A stretch of DNA of 6,953 bases, taken from positions 1-6,953 of the forward strand of contig JANJWE010000158.1 in NCBI GenBank assembly GCA_024709705.1, read 5' to 3'. Positions 1 to 6,762 of the stretch are shown in pieces. How positions within the stretch are numbered: position 1 is the stretch's first letter; every line of letters starts with the position of its first letter. Under the pieces are notes generated by a model. The model had not been told where the DNA came from, made no database searches, and saw nothing but the letters and a program-made list of their open reading frames with translations. A program made the translations under genes and the position numbers. The stretch is from Flavobacterium sp. GTDB lineage: Bacteria > Bacteroidota > Bacteroidia > Flavobacteriales > Flavobacteriaceae.

Positions 1-777
1 GGGCATTTCCAAGAACGAATGTTGCATTCTAACGCGAACATATCGAGCATCTGTAATATCTGGTCCACCGGAATTAAAAGGAGTGGCATTGTCATAGGCC
101 AAATCTACCGTTACATCTACATTGTTTGGGAACGATCGGATGGAATTGTATTTTGATTTGGCAGCAACAAAATTACCTAAGGTGAATTGCATGCCCGGAG
201 GTGTACCTGGTCGGGTTAGCGGTTTTACAGGATCCAATTTTTCACTGATAAACAATCCATCAGCAGCAATAAGGAATCCGTTTGCATCTTGAGCGGTTAT
301 TTTTTCGGCTAAAAATATAGATTCAGAAATATCGATTCCTTCTGTTTTGCTAATTGCATTGTTTTTGTCGTAATAAAATGAGGTATTAACCAATCCAAAT
401 TCAATTTTATCATAAGCTTTTTTGATACTGAATACATTTGTTGAGCGGTGCATGCTTTGATTTAAAAATAAAGCAGTAGGGCCATTCATAGAATAACTTT
501 GGTAAATAAATTCTTTCCCTAATTGGTTTTTTTTAACATAAAGTTGTACGCTACCGGTTATGGTGTCTTGGTACAAAGTAAATAATCCTTCAATTTTTTT
601 GCTGCTTTTTACTTTTTCAGCAATACCGGCTTTGGGTGTTTTTTTTACTTTAGCGGTGTCGGGTTTGGTAACAGCTACTTCATTTTTTTTGCTTTTTGAT
701 TTGTAGGTCTGACTTGAGGCACAAGAAATCACGGCAATAGTTAATGAAAGCAACAAAAGCGTTTTGATTAATTTCAT
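1..777 (-). CDS. N-terminal part of DUF5117-type zinc-dependent metalloprotease lipoprotein (runs off left edge)
   Basis: The frame is open from ATG at 777 to the window edge, giving 259 residues and no stop. Residues 1-19 form a lipoprotein signal: two lysines, a Leu/Ile-rich core and the lipobox VISC with Cys19. A Lys-rich linker follows to about residue 60. From there the segment GLFTLYQDTITGSVQLYV and, near the edge, DARYVRVRMQHSFLEMP resemble, from memory, the DUF5118/DUF5117 N-terminal region of large (about 800-residue) Bacteroidota metalloproteases that carry an HExxH zinc site in a C-terminal DUF4953 domain. That catalytic part would lie to the left of this window, so protease activity is inferred from family resemblance only. 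The protein is probably a lipid-anchored envelope protein. The gene follows the rplT terminator in the same direction, 166 bases after the rplT stop, so it probably has its own promoter. Confidence 0.82.
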   Translation of the reverse strand, partial: MKLIKTLLLLSLTIAVISCASSQTYKSKSKKNEVAVTKPDTAKVKKTPKAGIAEKVKSSKKIEGLFTLYQDTITGSVQLYVKKNQLGKEFIYQSYSMNGPTALFLNQSMHRSTNVFSIKKAYDKIEFGLVNTSFYYDKNNAISKTEGIDISESIFLAEKITAQDANGFLIAADGLFISEKLDPVKPLTRPGTPPGMQFTLGNFVAAKSKYNSIRSFPNNVDVTVDLAYDNATPFNSGGPDITDARYVRVRMQHSFLEMP

Positions 778-784
778 AAAGTTG

Positions 785-826
785 TTTTCGTATTAAGTTT
801 ATATGTATTTGTTTGACTTACGAAAA
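785..826. repeat. Inverted repeat in the leader of the metalloprotease gene
   Basis: The arms TTTTCGTA (785-792) and TACGAAAA (819-826) are perfect complements. Pairing can extend by three bases (AGT 796-798 with ACT 816-818) past a three-base bulge. The loop is about 17 AT-rich bases. The repeat ends 7 bases before the ATG of the minus-strand gene and overlaps a weak -7-like box, TATTTTCG (828-821). It could be an operator or an mRNA hairpin. Confidence 0.45.
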
Positions 827-877
827 TAACCTTTTAAAGTTTAGTTTTGTTTTTTTTAAGTTTTTTTTAAAACTTGA

Positions 878-909
878 TAAAAAAAATCCCGACGTTTCGG
901 TCGGGATTT
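878..909 (-). terminator. Rho-independent terminator of the thrS-infC-rpmI-rplT operon
   Basis: AAATCCCGAC (884-893) pairs with GTCGGGATTT (900-909) across a 6-base loop. On the minus strand the stem runs straight into a U tract (A's at 879-886 on the plus strand). It lies 34 bases after the rplT stop, as expected for the end of this operon. Confidence 0.9.
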
Positions 910-943
910 GATAAGTAAGTTGAAATCGGGTTGTTAAAAACGT

Positions 944-1288
944 TTATTTTACTTTATTCACGATAGCTTTGAAAGCTTCTGGGTGATTCATAGCTAAATC
1001 GGCTAAAACTTTACGGTTTAATTCAATACCGTTAGCTTTAACTTTACCTATAAATTGTGAATAACTCATTCCTTCCAATCTTGCACCGGCGTTAATACGC
1101 ATAATCCATAATGAACGGAAGTTTCTTTTGTTTTGTTTTCTGTCACGGTATGCATATAACATGGCTTTTTCAACCGCATTTTTGGCAACCGTCCAAACGT
1201 TTTTACGTCTTCCAAAGAAACCTTTGGCTTGCTTTAATACTTTTTTTCTACGTGCTCTTTTAGCAACAGAATTTACTGATCTTGGCAT
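944..1288 (-). CDS. rplT: 50S ribosomal protein L20
   Basis: A 114-residue basic protein of normal length for bL20. The N-terminal tail [20 protein letters not shown] is the Arg/Lys-rich extension that threads into 23S rRNA during early 50S assembly. It is followed by the family pattern [22 protein letters not shown] and a C-terminal globular part containing [20 protein letters not shown] and [27 protein letters not shown]. It is the last gene of the thrS-infC-rpmI-rplT operon and is followed directly by a strong terminator. In E. coli and Bacillus, L20 also represses its own operon by binding mRNA; whether this happens here is not known, but the spacer upstream (1289-1411) can fold into hairpins. 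Confidence 0.98.
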   Translation of the reverse strand: MPRSVNSVAKRARRKKVLKQAKGFFGRRKNVWTVAKNAVEKAMLYAYRDRKQNKRNFRSLWIMRINAGARLEGMSYSQFIGKVKANGIELNRKVLADLAMNHPEAFKAIVNKVK

Positions 1289-1303
1289 AATTTTCTTGAT
1301 TTT

Positions 1304-1413
1304 TTTGTAGTAGGCGTCCTGAATTAAATCAAAGGAACTTTATGGGCCATACTCCAAGGTTATTAAATTTATTTGTAACCTAAAGAATTTAAGTTGTAGT
1401 TATACTACTTCTT
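1304..1413 (-). promoter_or_regulatory. Structured rpmI-rplT spacer, candidate mRNA control element
   Basis: The 123-base gap between rpmI and rplT holds three stem-loops. GTAGT/ACTAC (1396-1400 and 1404-1408, plus AAG/CTT at 1391-1393 and 1411-1413) starts at the rpmI stop codon. AGGTTA/TAACCT (1357-1362 and 1376-1381) comes next. The third is a small hairpin, TATG/CATA (1341-1344 and 1348-1351), flanked by GGA/TCC (1334-1336 and 1353-1355). A later GTAGTA (1307-1312, plus strand) complements TACTAC (1403-1408), so the first hairpin could be replaced by a long-range pairing. Such a spacer suits L20 autoregulation, but I cannot match it to a known leader. Confidence 0.35.
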
Positions 1414-1609
1414 AGATGATTCTTAATTGTTCTTTTACACTCTTCATGTCAGTTGAATGAACTAACGCAGAGTGAGTTAACGCTAATTTACGTTTTTTTG
1501 ACTTTTTGGTCAAGATGTGACTTTTAAAAGCGTGTTTTCTCTTGATTTTTCCAGAACCTGTAACTTTGAATCGTTTTTTAGCACTGGATTTGGTTTTCAT
1601 TTTAGGCAT
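1412..1609 (-). CDS. rpmI: 50S ribosomal protein L35
   Basis: A 65-residue, very basic protein of the usual bL35 length. The start [24 protein letters not shown] is diagnostic, followed by [17 protein letters not shown] and an Arg-Ile-Ile C-terminus. It binds 23S rRNA in the large subunit. It sits between infC and rplT in the order conserved across bacteria, with spacers of 100 and 123 bases. A TAAATTTG sequence at 1624-1617 resembles a -7 box but has no -33 partner, so rpmI is most likely read only from the thrS operon transcript. Confidence 0.98.
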   Translation of the reverse strand: MPKMKTKSSAKKRFKVTGSGKIKRKHAFKSHILTKKSKKRKLALTHSALVHSTDMKSVKEQLRII

Positions 1610-1633
1610 AATTTCCCAAATTTATTTATGATT

Positions 1634-1715
1634 TAACTTACTTACTATTTTTAGTCTCTAAGTAGCTAAGTAACTGAACTTAATTTCAGCAACTCAGTTG
1701 CATAGTAACTTACTT
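1634..1715 (-). promoter_or_regulatory. Repeat-rich infC-rpmI spacer with alternative hairpins
   Basis: The decamer TAACTTACTT occurs at 1634-1643 and 1706-1715 (plus strand). Its core TTACTT is complementary to AAGTAA at 1668-1673, and the overlapping TACTTA (1639-1644) to TAAGTA (1659-1664). Two short hairpins lie between: CTGAA/TTCAG (1674-1678 and 1685-1689) and GCAAC/GTTGC (1689-1693 and 1697-1701); they share base 1689. The layout permits competing folds in the mRNA. Any role is inference. Confidence 0.3.
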
Positions 1716-2264
1716 TTTCTTTTTCGGAGCAATGTACATAATCATCCGTTTTCCTTCTAAAACCGGTAAAGCTTCCACTTTTCCTAGTTCTTCCAAATCT
1801 TGTGCTAAACGCAGTAATAGAATTTGACCTTGCTCTTTATAAATGATTGAACGTCCTTTAAAGAATACAAATGCTTTTAATTTGGCTCCTTCTTTTAAGA
1901 ACTTTTCTGCATTTTTCTTTTTAAATTCATAGTCATGCTCATCGGTTTGCGGTCCGAAACGTATCTCTTTTACCACAATTTGAGTGGATTTGGCTTTGAG
2001 CAATTTATCACGCTTCTTTTGCTCGTAAACAAATTTACCGTAATCCATTAACTTACACACCGGTGGCTCAGCATTGGGGGAAATTTCAACTAAATCTACC
2101 TCCAATTCTTCAGCTAAACGTAAAGCTTCTGTAATTTTATATACACCTGGCTCGATGTTTTCTCCTACAAGACGAACTTCCGGTACACGAATTAAATTGT
2201 TAATTCGATGTGCTGCTTTTTTTTCTACTCTGGGTTGAAAACCCTTGTTGTTTCTAATTGCTAT
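1710..2264 (-). CDS. infC: Translation initiation factor IF-3 with a non-canonical start codon
   Basis: IF-3 binds the 30S subunit, keeps it apart from 50S and rejects wrong start codons. Read from ATA at 2264, the product is 184 residues, close to the usual 180. The N-domain holds [20 protein letters not shown] and the signature [24 protein letters not shown] Lys-rich linker follows, then the C-domain with [18 protein letters not shown] and the ending [15 protein letters not shown]. An in-frame TAA at 2279-2277 blocks any longer form, and no ATG, GTG or TTG occurs before a TTG at 2105, which would delete most of the N-domain. The start must therefore be ATA (2264) or ATT two codons later (2258). 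Both are codons IF-3 discriminates against; E. coli infC uses ATT and is repressed by its own product this way. The thrS stop is only 18 bases upstream. Confidence 0.95.
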   Translation of the reverse strand: MAIRNNKGFQPRVEKKAAHRINNLIRVPEVRLVGENIEPGVYKITEALRLAEELEVDLVEISPNAEPPVCKLMDYGKFVYEQKKRDKLLKAKSTQIVVKEIRFGPQTDEHDYEFKKKNAEKFLKEGAKLKAFVFFKGRSIIYKEQGQILLLRLAQDLEELGKVEALPVLEGKRMIMYIAPKKKK

Positions 2265-2282
2265 GGCTCTAAATTTTTAAAG

Positions 2283-4229
2283 TTAAACGTCAAATGTTTT
2301 TAATGTTTTGGCAATTTCCTCATTTACAATTTTTGCAAATTCAGTTATTGTTATCGTGCTGTTTCCTTTGCCTTCCTGACCTTGTTTACGAATTGAGATG
2401 GTATTGTTTTTCTCTTCTTCCTCTCCTACAATAATCATATACGGAATTTTTTTCACTTCAGCATCTCTGATTTTCTTCCCAATGGTTTCATTGCGGTTGT
2501 CAATCAGGCCGCGAATTTCGTGATTTTCTAGCAAAGTTAAAACTTTTTGTGCATAATTTTCATATTTCTCACTCAAAGACAGTATAATAGCTTGTTCCGG
2601 CATGAGCCAAAGTGGGAAATTTCCTGCTGTGTGCTCCAGTAGAATTGCAATAAAACGTTCCATAGAACCAAAAGGGGCTCTGTGAATCATAACCGGACGG
2701 TGCAACTCATTATCGGCACCTTTATAATTCAAATCAAATCGTTCGGGTAAGTTGTAATCTACTTGTATAGTTCCTAATTGCCATTGTCTACCTAAAGCAT
2801 CTTTCACCATGAAGTCCAATTTAGGTCCGTAAAATGCGGCTTCTCCATATTCTACAACGGTATTAAGTCCCTTGTCTTTGGCTGCATTTATGATGGCATT
2901 TTCGGCTTTTTCCCAATTTTCATCTGAGCCTATGTATTTGTCTCTGTTTTCGGGGTCTCTTAAAGATATTTGAGCTGTAAAATTCTCAAAACCTAACGAT
3001 CCGAAAACATACAAAACCAAATCTATTACTTTTTTAAACTCACTATCCAATTGATCTGGAGTGCAAAATATATGAGCATCGTCTTGTGTAAATCCTCTTA
3101 CGCGAGTTAAACCGTGTAATTCGCCACTTTGTTCATAGCGGTATACCGTTCCAAATTCGGCATATCGTTTAGGTAAATCTTTGTAACTCCAAGGACGAGT
3201 ATTGTATATTTCGCAATGATGCGGACAGTTCATCGGTTTTAATAAAAATTCTTCTCCTTCCGCAGGTGTATGAATAGGTTGAAAACTATCGGCACCATAT
3301 TTGGCATAGTGACCTGAGGTAACATACAGCTCTTTTTGTCCTATGTGAGGGGTAACTACTTGTTCGTATCCGGCTTTTTTCTGAGCTTTTTTCAAAAATT
3401 GCTCCAATCTATCTCTCAAAGCAGCCCCTTTGGGAAGCCATAATGGAAGTCCTTGACCTACACGTTGTGAGAAGGCGAAAAGTTCCAATTCTTTACCTAA
3501 CTTTCTGTGGTCTCTTCTTTTGGCTTCTTCTAAAAGCTCTAAATACTCAGTTAAATCTTTTTGTTTGGGGAATGAGATGCCATATACTCGAGTGAGTTGT
3601 TTGTTTTTTTCATCTCCTCTCCAATATGCTCCGGCTACACTCATGATTTTCATAGCCTTTATCAATCCGGTATGTGGTATATGTCCTCCTCTGCACAAGT
3701 CGAAAAAGTTGGAATGATCACAAAAAGTTATGGTTCCGTCTTCAAGATTGGAAATTAATTCGGTTTTATATTCGTTGTTTTTGTAGACTTCAAGTGCTTC
3801 AGCTTTTGAAACCGAACGCATTTTGAATTCGTGTTTTTCACGGGCAATTTCCAATACGCGGTCTTCTATTTTTTTGAAATCGGCATCTACAATTTTCTGA
3901 TCGCCAAAATCAACATCATAGTAAAAACCATTATCAATTGCAGGTCCTAATGTAAGTTTGATTCCTGGATACATTTCTTCCAATGCCTGTGCCATGACGT
4001 GTGAAGTAGAGTGCCAAAAGGCCTTTTTTCCTTCTTTATCGTTCCAAGTATAGAGAACCAATGTTCCGTCTGTGGTCAAAGGGGTTTCGGTTTCAACAAT
4101 TGTTGTATTGAAAGCGGCTGAAATTACATTTCTTGCCAATCCTTCACTAATGCTTTTGGCTACATCCATAGGAGTAGTTCCAACAGCCATTTCCTTTACG
4201 GTTCCATCGGGGAGCGTTATCTTTATCAT
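2283..4229 (-). CDS. thrS: Threonine--tRNA ligase
   Basis: A full-length, 648-residue class II synthetase that charges tRNA-Thr in the cytoplasm. Order: TGS domain (about 1-62), editing domain with HSTSH (73-77) and CRGGH (179-183), whose His/Cys residues clear mischarged Ser-tRNA, catalytic core (about 250-535) and anticodon-binding domain (about 545-642). The catalytic zinc ligands are visible as Cys335 (MNCPHH), His386 (DDAH) and His516. Motif 2 is near RYEQSGE (364-370) with [10 protein letters not shown], and motif 3 is [11 protein letters not shown] (516-526). All key residues are present, so it should be active in both charging and editing. The ATG at 4229 gives the standard TGS start MIKITLPDG. 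It is the first gene of its operon, with a promoter box 20 bases upstream, so it lacks room for the long tRNA-mimicking operator known from E. coli thrS. Confidence 0.98.
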   Translation of the reverse strand: MIKITLPDGTVKEMAVGTTPMDVAKSISEGLARNVISAAFNTTIVETETPLTTDGTLVLYTWNDKEGKKAFWHSTSHVMAQALEEMYPGIKLTLGPAIDNGFYYDVDFGDQKIVDADFKKIEDRVLEIAREKHEFKMRSVSKAEALEVYKNNEYKTELISNLEDGTITFCDHSNFFDLCRGGHIPHTGLIKAMKIMSVAGAYWRGDEKNKQLTRVYGISFPKQKDLTEYLELLEEAKRRDHRKLGKELELFAFSQRVGQGLPLWLPKGAALRDRLEQFLKKAQKKAGYEQVVTPHIGQKELYVTSGHYAKYGADSFQPIHTPAEGEEFLLKPMNCPHHCEIYNTRPWSYKDLPKRYAEFGTVYRYEQSGELHGLTRVRGFTQDDAHIFCTPDQLDSEFKKVIDLVLYVFGSLGFENFTAQISLRDPENRDKYIGSDENWEKAENAIINAAKDKGLNTVVEYGEAAFYGPKLDFMVKDALGRQWQLGTIQVDYNLPERFDLNYKGADNELHRPVMIHRAPFGSMERFIAILLEHTAGNFPLWLMPEQAIILSLSEKYENYAQKVLTLLENHEIRGLIDNRNETIGKKIRDAEVKKIPYMIIVGEEEEKNNTISIRKQGQEGKGNSTITITEFAKIVNEEIAKTLKTFDV

Positions 4230-4249
4230 TCTTTTACATTTACGGAATG

Positions 4250-4281
4250 CAAATATATAGGATTACAAAATCACTTACAAA
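4250..4281 (-). promoter_or_regulatory. Promoter of the thrS operon, Bacteroidota type
   Basis: On the minus strand TTTG (4281-4278) is followed after 20 bases by TATATTTG (4257-4250), a close match to the TTTG/TAnnTTTG consensus. Transcription would start near 4244, leaving a leader of only about 15 bases before the thrS ATG. Confidence 0.75.
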
Positions 4282-4339
4282 CTATTACCTACTTGAATTT
4301 TGAGGAATGCAAACAAGACTTAAACTATTCCTAATTAAC

Positions 4340-4370
4340 TTTAATTTTTATAAAACCTACGCTACCTTTG
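4340..4370 (+). promoter_or_regulatory. Promoter of the TIGR01777 epimerase gene
   Basis: TACCTTTG (4363-4370) matches the TAnnTTTG -7 box. TTTA (4340-4343), 19 bases upstream, is a weak -33 box. The start codon lies only 10 to 16 bases after the -7 box, so the mRNA would have almost no leader. The promoter is divergent from that of thrS. Confidence 0.65.
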
Positions 4371-4379
4371 TACAAAAAA

Positions 4380-5288
4380 ATGAGCATGAAAGTTTTGATT
4401 ACCGGAGCTACCGGATTAGTAGGAAAGGAATTGGTTGCATTGTTGTTGCAAGAAGGCATAACCGTGCATTACCTCACTACGTCAAAATCTAAATTGGAAG
4501 ATAAAACACATTACAAGGGGTTTTATTGGAATCCAGGGCAAGGTTATATTGATGATACTTGTTTAGATGGTGTAACTTCAATAATTCATTTGGCCGGTGC
4601 TACGGTTTCGAAAAGATGGACCCAAAGTTACAAACAAGAAATTATTGAGAGTAGAACTTTAACCTCACAGTTGTTGTTTAAAACGTTAAAAAACACCCCA
4701 CATCAAATAAAGCAAATAGTATCTGCTTCGGCAATTGGAATTTATAAAGACAGCTTAACTGAGATTTACACAGAGGAATCTAAAAATTTTGATGATACTT
4801 TTTTGAGCAATGTGGTGCAAAAATGGGAAGATCACGTTTCTGTTTTCAAAGTATTGGGTATTCAGGTATGTTTTTTGAGAATAGGTTTAGTGTTATCGTC
4901 TCATGGAGGTGCACTTCCTGAAATTATTAAACCTATAAAAATGGGAGTAGGTGCTCCTTTGGGTTCCGGTAAACAGGTTCAATCATGGATTCACATTCAA
5001 GATTTAGTAGCCCTCTTTTTATTTGCAGTTCAAAATAATCTATCCGGAGTCTATAATGCAGTAGCTCCCAATCCCGTAACACAAACCGAGTTTACACGAG
5101 TTTTTGCTCAAGCCTTAAAAAAACCACTGGTATTACCACGCGTGCCTCGCTGGGTTTTGGCTCTAGTTTTGGGTGAAATGCATCAACTTTTATTTTCGAG
5201 TCAGCATGTGAGTTCTGAAAAAACCGAACGAGAAGGATTTAAGTTTCGGTATCGCGATCTAAACAAAGCAGCTGATAATTTGGTATAA
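4380..5288 (+). CDS. TIGR01777-family NAD(P)-dependent epimerase (SDR39U1/YfcH-like)
   Basis: An atypical short-chain dehydrogenase of 302 residues, the usual family size. The Rossmann nucleotide-binding loop is TGATGLVG at 8-15, followed by HLAGA (70-74), SASAIGIY (115-122, in the active-site position), WIHIQDL (203-209) and NAVAPNPVTQTEFTR (226-240). The C-terminal DUF1731 part (about 253-300) shows PRVPRWVLALVLGEM and SSQHVSSEKTEREGFKFRY. The usual Gly after the active-site Tyr is Lys here (IYKD). The substrate is unknown for most of this family. ATG at 4380 is chosen; ATG at 4386 (MKVLITGATG) is equally plausible. An upstream TTG at 4368 lies inside the -7 box and cannot be the start. It is a single-gene unit with its own promoter and terminator. 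Confidence 0.92.
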   Translation: MSMKVLITGATGLVGKELVALLLQEGITVHYLTTSKSKLEDKTHYKGFYWNPGQGYIDDTCLDGVTSIIHLAGATVSKRWTQSYKQEIIESRTLTSQLLFKTLKNTPHQIKQIVSASAIGIYKDSLTEIYTEESKNFDDTFLSNVVQKWEDHVSVFKVLGIQVCFLRIGLVLSSHGGALPEIIKPIKMGVGAPLGSGKQVQSWIHIQDLVALFLFAVQNNLSGVYNAVAPNPVTQTEFTRVFAQALKKPLVLPRVPRWVLALVLGEMHQLLFSSQHVSSEKTEREGFKFRYRDLNKAADNLV

Positions 5289-5321
5289 AAAAAACTCCCT
5301 TTGATGGGAGTTTTCTTTTTT
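5286..5321. terminator. Bidirectional terminator between the epimerase and YceI genes
   Basis: AAAACTCCC (5291-5299) pairs with GGGAGTTTT (5306-5314) across a 6-base loop. T-rich tracts follow on both strands (TTTTCTTTTTT to the right; seven or more T on the minus strand). It begins at the epimerase stop codon and ends 5 bases before the YceI stop, so it serves both convergent genes. Confidence 0.9.
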
Positions 5322-5325
5322 ATAC

Positions 5326-5988
5326 TTATTTTGTAGCTGTTACACTTACTTTTAGTTCGATTTCATCGTTTACGAATTTATCTTTCAAATTATCAAAAAT
5401 TGATTTTGAAGCATAATTCACACCCCATTCTGTTCTATTGATTGTAAACGAATCACTGGTTAAAGTTAATTTGTCACCATCAACAAGTAGTGTGGCCTTG
5501 AAAGAAACAGGTTTGGTGATTCCTTTTAAAGTTAAATTTCCATTTACAGTTGTACTTCCATTTTCTGTAACTACAGAAGTGATTTCAAAAGTACCTTCTG
5601 GAAATTTTTTGGTATTGAAAAAATGATCGGCATCTTCTTCTTTACCCAAACCTTTTAAGTGTCCTTCTAAATCTTCTTTTCCGTCTCCGGCTGCTAAATC
5701 TAAAACGGTAATGGTATTCATGTCAATGGTAAACTTTCCACTTTCTACTTTACCGTTATTTAAAGAGATTTCCCCAGAAGATAAAGAAAGCGTACCGTTG
5801 TGTTTTCCTGCAGGTTTTGAACCTACCCATTCGATTACCGAATTTTGGGTATCAACTTTGTATGCAGAACCTGTTTCTGTTGCAGCTGCAGCTTCTGCAG
5901 GCTCTGTAGTTTCTTTGGTTTCGTTTTTACAAGATACATTTAAAAATAAGGCTGTTACCAGCAATGAACTCATTACAATTTTTTTCAT
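5326..5988 (-). CDS. YceI-family lipoprotein
   Basis: A 220-residue protein. Residues 1-20 (MKKIVMSSLLVTALFLNVSC) form a lipoprotein signal with Cys20; the lipobox NVSC is slightly irregular at -3. An acidic, Ala/Thr/Glu-rich linker runs to about residue 42. The rest is one YceI domain: YKVDTQNSVIEWVGSK at its start, GKFTIDMNTITVLDL, the DHFFNTKKFPEGTFEITSV segment, GNLTLKGITKPVSFKATL, and INRTEWGVNY before the C-terminal strand. YceI proteins are lipocalin-like beta-barrels; a Thermus homologue binds a polyisoprenoid. The ligand here is unknown, and placement at the outer membrane or periplasm is inferred from the signal. A TTG at 6030 would give a longer form but lies upstream of the -7 box, so ATG at 5988 is chosen. 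Confidence 0.93.
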   Translation of the reverse strand: MKKIVMSSLLVTALFLNVSCKNETKETTEPAEAAAATETGSAYKVDTQNSVIEWVGSKPAGKHNGTLSLSSGEISLNNGKVESGKFTIDMNTITVLDLAAGDGKEDLEGHLKGLGKEEDADHFFNTKKFPEGTFEITSVVTENGSTTVNGNLTLKGITKPVSFKATLLVDGDKLTLTSDSFTINRTEWGVNYASKSIFDNLKDKFVNDEIELKVSVTATK

Positions 5989-6013
5989 AATTTTTATAAT
6001 TTTAAGTTTCAAA

Positions 6014-6040
6014 CAAAAATAGAAAATCAACCTGCCTCAA
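6014..6040 (-). promoter_or_regulatory. Promoter of the YceI lipoprotein gene
   Basis: TATTTTTG (6021-6014, minus strand) is a full TAnnTTTG match. TTG at 6040-6038 is a possible -33 box, 16 bases away, somewhat closer than usual. The predicted leader is under 25 bases. Confidence 0.6.
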
Positions 6041-6074
6041 CCTCTTAAAGAAATATTAATTTTTTTGCTGACAA

Positions 6075-6107
6075 TTTGACATTATTCAACATTTGGCAGT
6101 ACTTTTG
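6075..6107 (+). promoter_or_regulatory. Promoter of grpE-dnaJ
   Basis: TTTG (6075-6078) and TACTTTTG (6100-6107) are 21 bases apart and fit the Bacteroidota consensus. No CIRCE inverted repeat (the HrcA operator) is visible around it, so heat control through HrcA is not supported here. Confidence 0.7.
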
Positions 6108-6129
6108 CAATCCCAAAACGACACCTCAA

Positions 6130-6714
6130 ATGTTTAAAAAATTTTTTAATACTATGAATCAAGAGAATACAGATAATGTAGAAAAGGAAATTGTTGCAAA
6201 TGATACGGATGCCGTTCAAAATCAAGAAAATGGTGAAGAAAAGGCAGTTGAAATGACAGCTGAAGAAAGATTGACTGCAGATTTAGCTAAAGAGAAAGAT
6301 AAATTTTTACGTCTTTTTGCCGAATTTGAAAACTTCAAAAAACGAACAGCTAAAGAACGTATAGATTTATTTAAAACAGCCAATCAAGAGGTTTTACAAG
6401 CTATGTTGCCGGTTTTAGATGATTTTGACAGAGCGTTGGTTCAAATTTCTAAGACGGATACTACAGAAGAACAACAATTATTGAAAGGGGTAGAGTTGAT
6501 TCATGAAAAATTAAAATCTACTTTGGTTTCAAAAGGTTTGGAGCAAGTGGATATTAAAACAGGTGATGATTTTAATGCGGATTTTGCTGAAGCCATTACC
6601 CAAATTCCGGCTCCAACTGAGGATTTGAAAGGAAAAATTGTGGATGTAGTAGAAAAAGGATACAAACTTGGCGAAAAGATTATTCGTTTTCCAAAAGTGG
6701 TTATAGGACAATAA
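6130..6714 (+). CDS. grpE: Nucleotide exchange factor GrpE
   Basis: GrpE releases ADP from DnaK and so resets the Hsp70 cycle in the cytoplasm. Read from ATG at 6130 the product is 194 residues. The first 50 or so are acidic, Asn/Glu-rich and probably disordered. A long helix follows with LAKEKDKFLRLFAEFENFKKR (the dimerising coiled coil) and LPVLDDFDRAL. The C-terminal beta-domain that contacts DnaK ends in the family pattern GYKLGEKIIRFPKVVIG. ATG at 6154 (MNQENTDN) is an alternative start giving 186 residues; the N-terminus is too variable to decide. A TTG at 6076 would overlap the promoter and is rejected. dnaJ follows after 48 bases with no terminator between, so the two are probably co-transcribed. 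Confidence 0.95.
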   Translation: MFKKFFNTMNQENTDNVEKEIVANDTDAVQNQENGEEKAVEMTAEERLTADLAKEKDKFLRLFAEFENFKKRTAKERIDLFKTANQEVLQAMLPVLDDFDRALVQISKTDTTEEQQLLKGVELIHEKLKSTLVSKGLEQVDIKTGDDFNADFAEAITQIPAPTEDLKGKIVDVVEKGYKLGEKIIRFPKVVIGQ

Positions 6715-6762
6715 GCTCTACATTTACCTTCATAAATAAGAAAATCTATCGAATTTGAAACG

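Noticed and set aside
821..828. TATTTTCG as the -7 box of the metalloprotease gene
   Set aside because: It has one mismatch in the key TTTG part and no -33 box at a suitable distance, so it was not listed as a promoter.
1128..1310. Plus-strand open frame antisense to rplT
   Set aside because: It is the reverse of a highly conserved ribosomal protein gene, has no family resemblance and ends without context; it is a shadow frame.
1617..1624. TAAATTTG as a promoter for rpmI
   Set aside because: The box matches TAnnTTTG, but no TTG or TTTG lies about 16-23 bases upstream, and the sequence is AT-rich enough for chance matches.
3520..4260. Two short plus-strand frames inside and upstream of thrS
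   Set aside because: They overlap conserved thrS codons and show no recognisable protein; the second starts within the TGS-domain codons and runs through the thrS promoter.
5438..6022. Plus-strand frames opposite the YceI gene
   Set aside because: They lie antisense to a gene with clear domain and signal peptide and have no recognisable protein of their own.
6108..6129. CIRCE operator before grpE
   Set aside because: The inverted repeat TTAGCACTC/GAGTGCTAA is not present here or elsewhere between the YceI gene and grpE.
6529..6711. Minus-strand open frame inside grpE
   Set aside because: It is antisense to the conserved C-terminal domain of GrpE, with no recognisable product.
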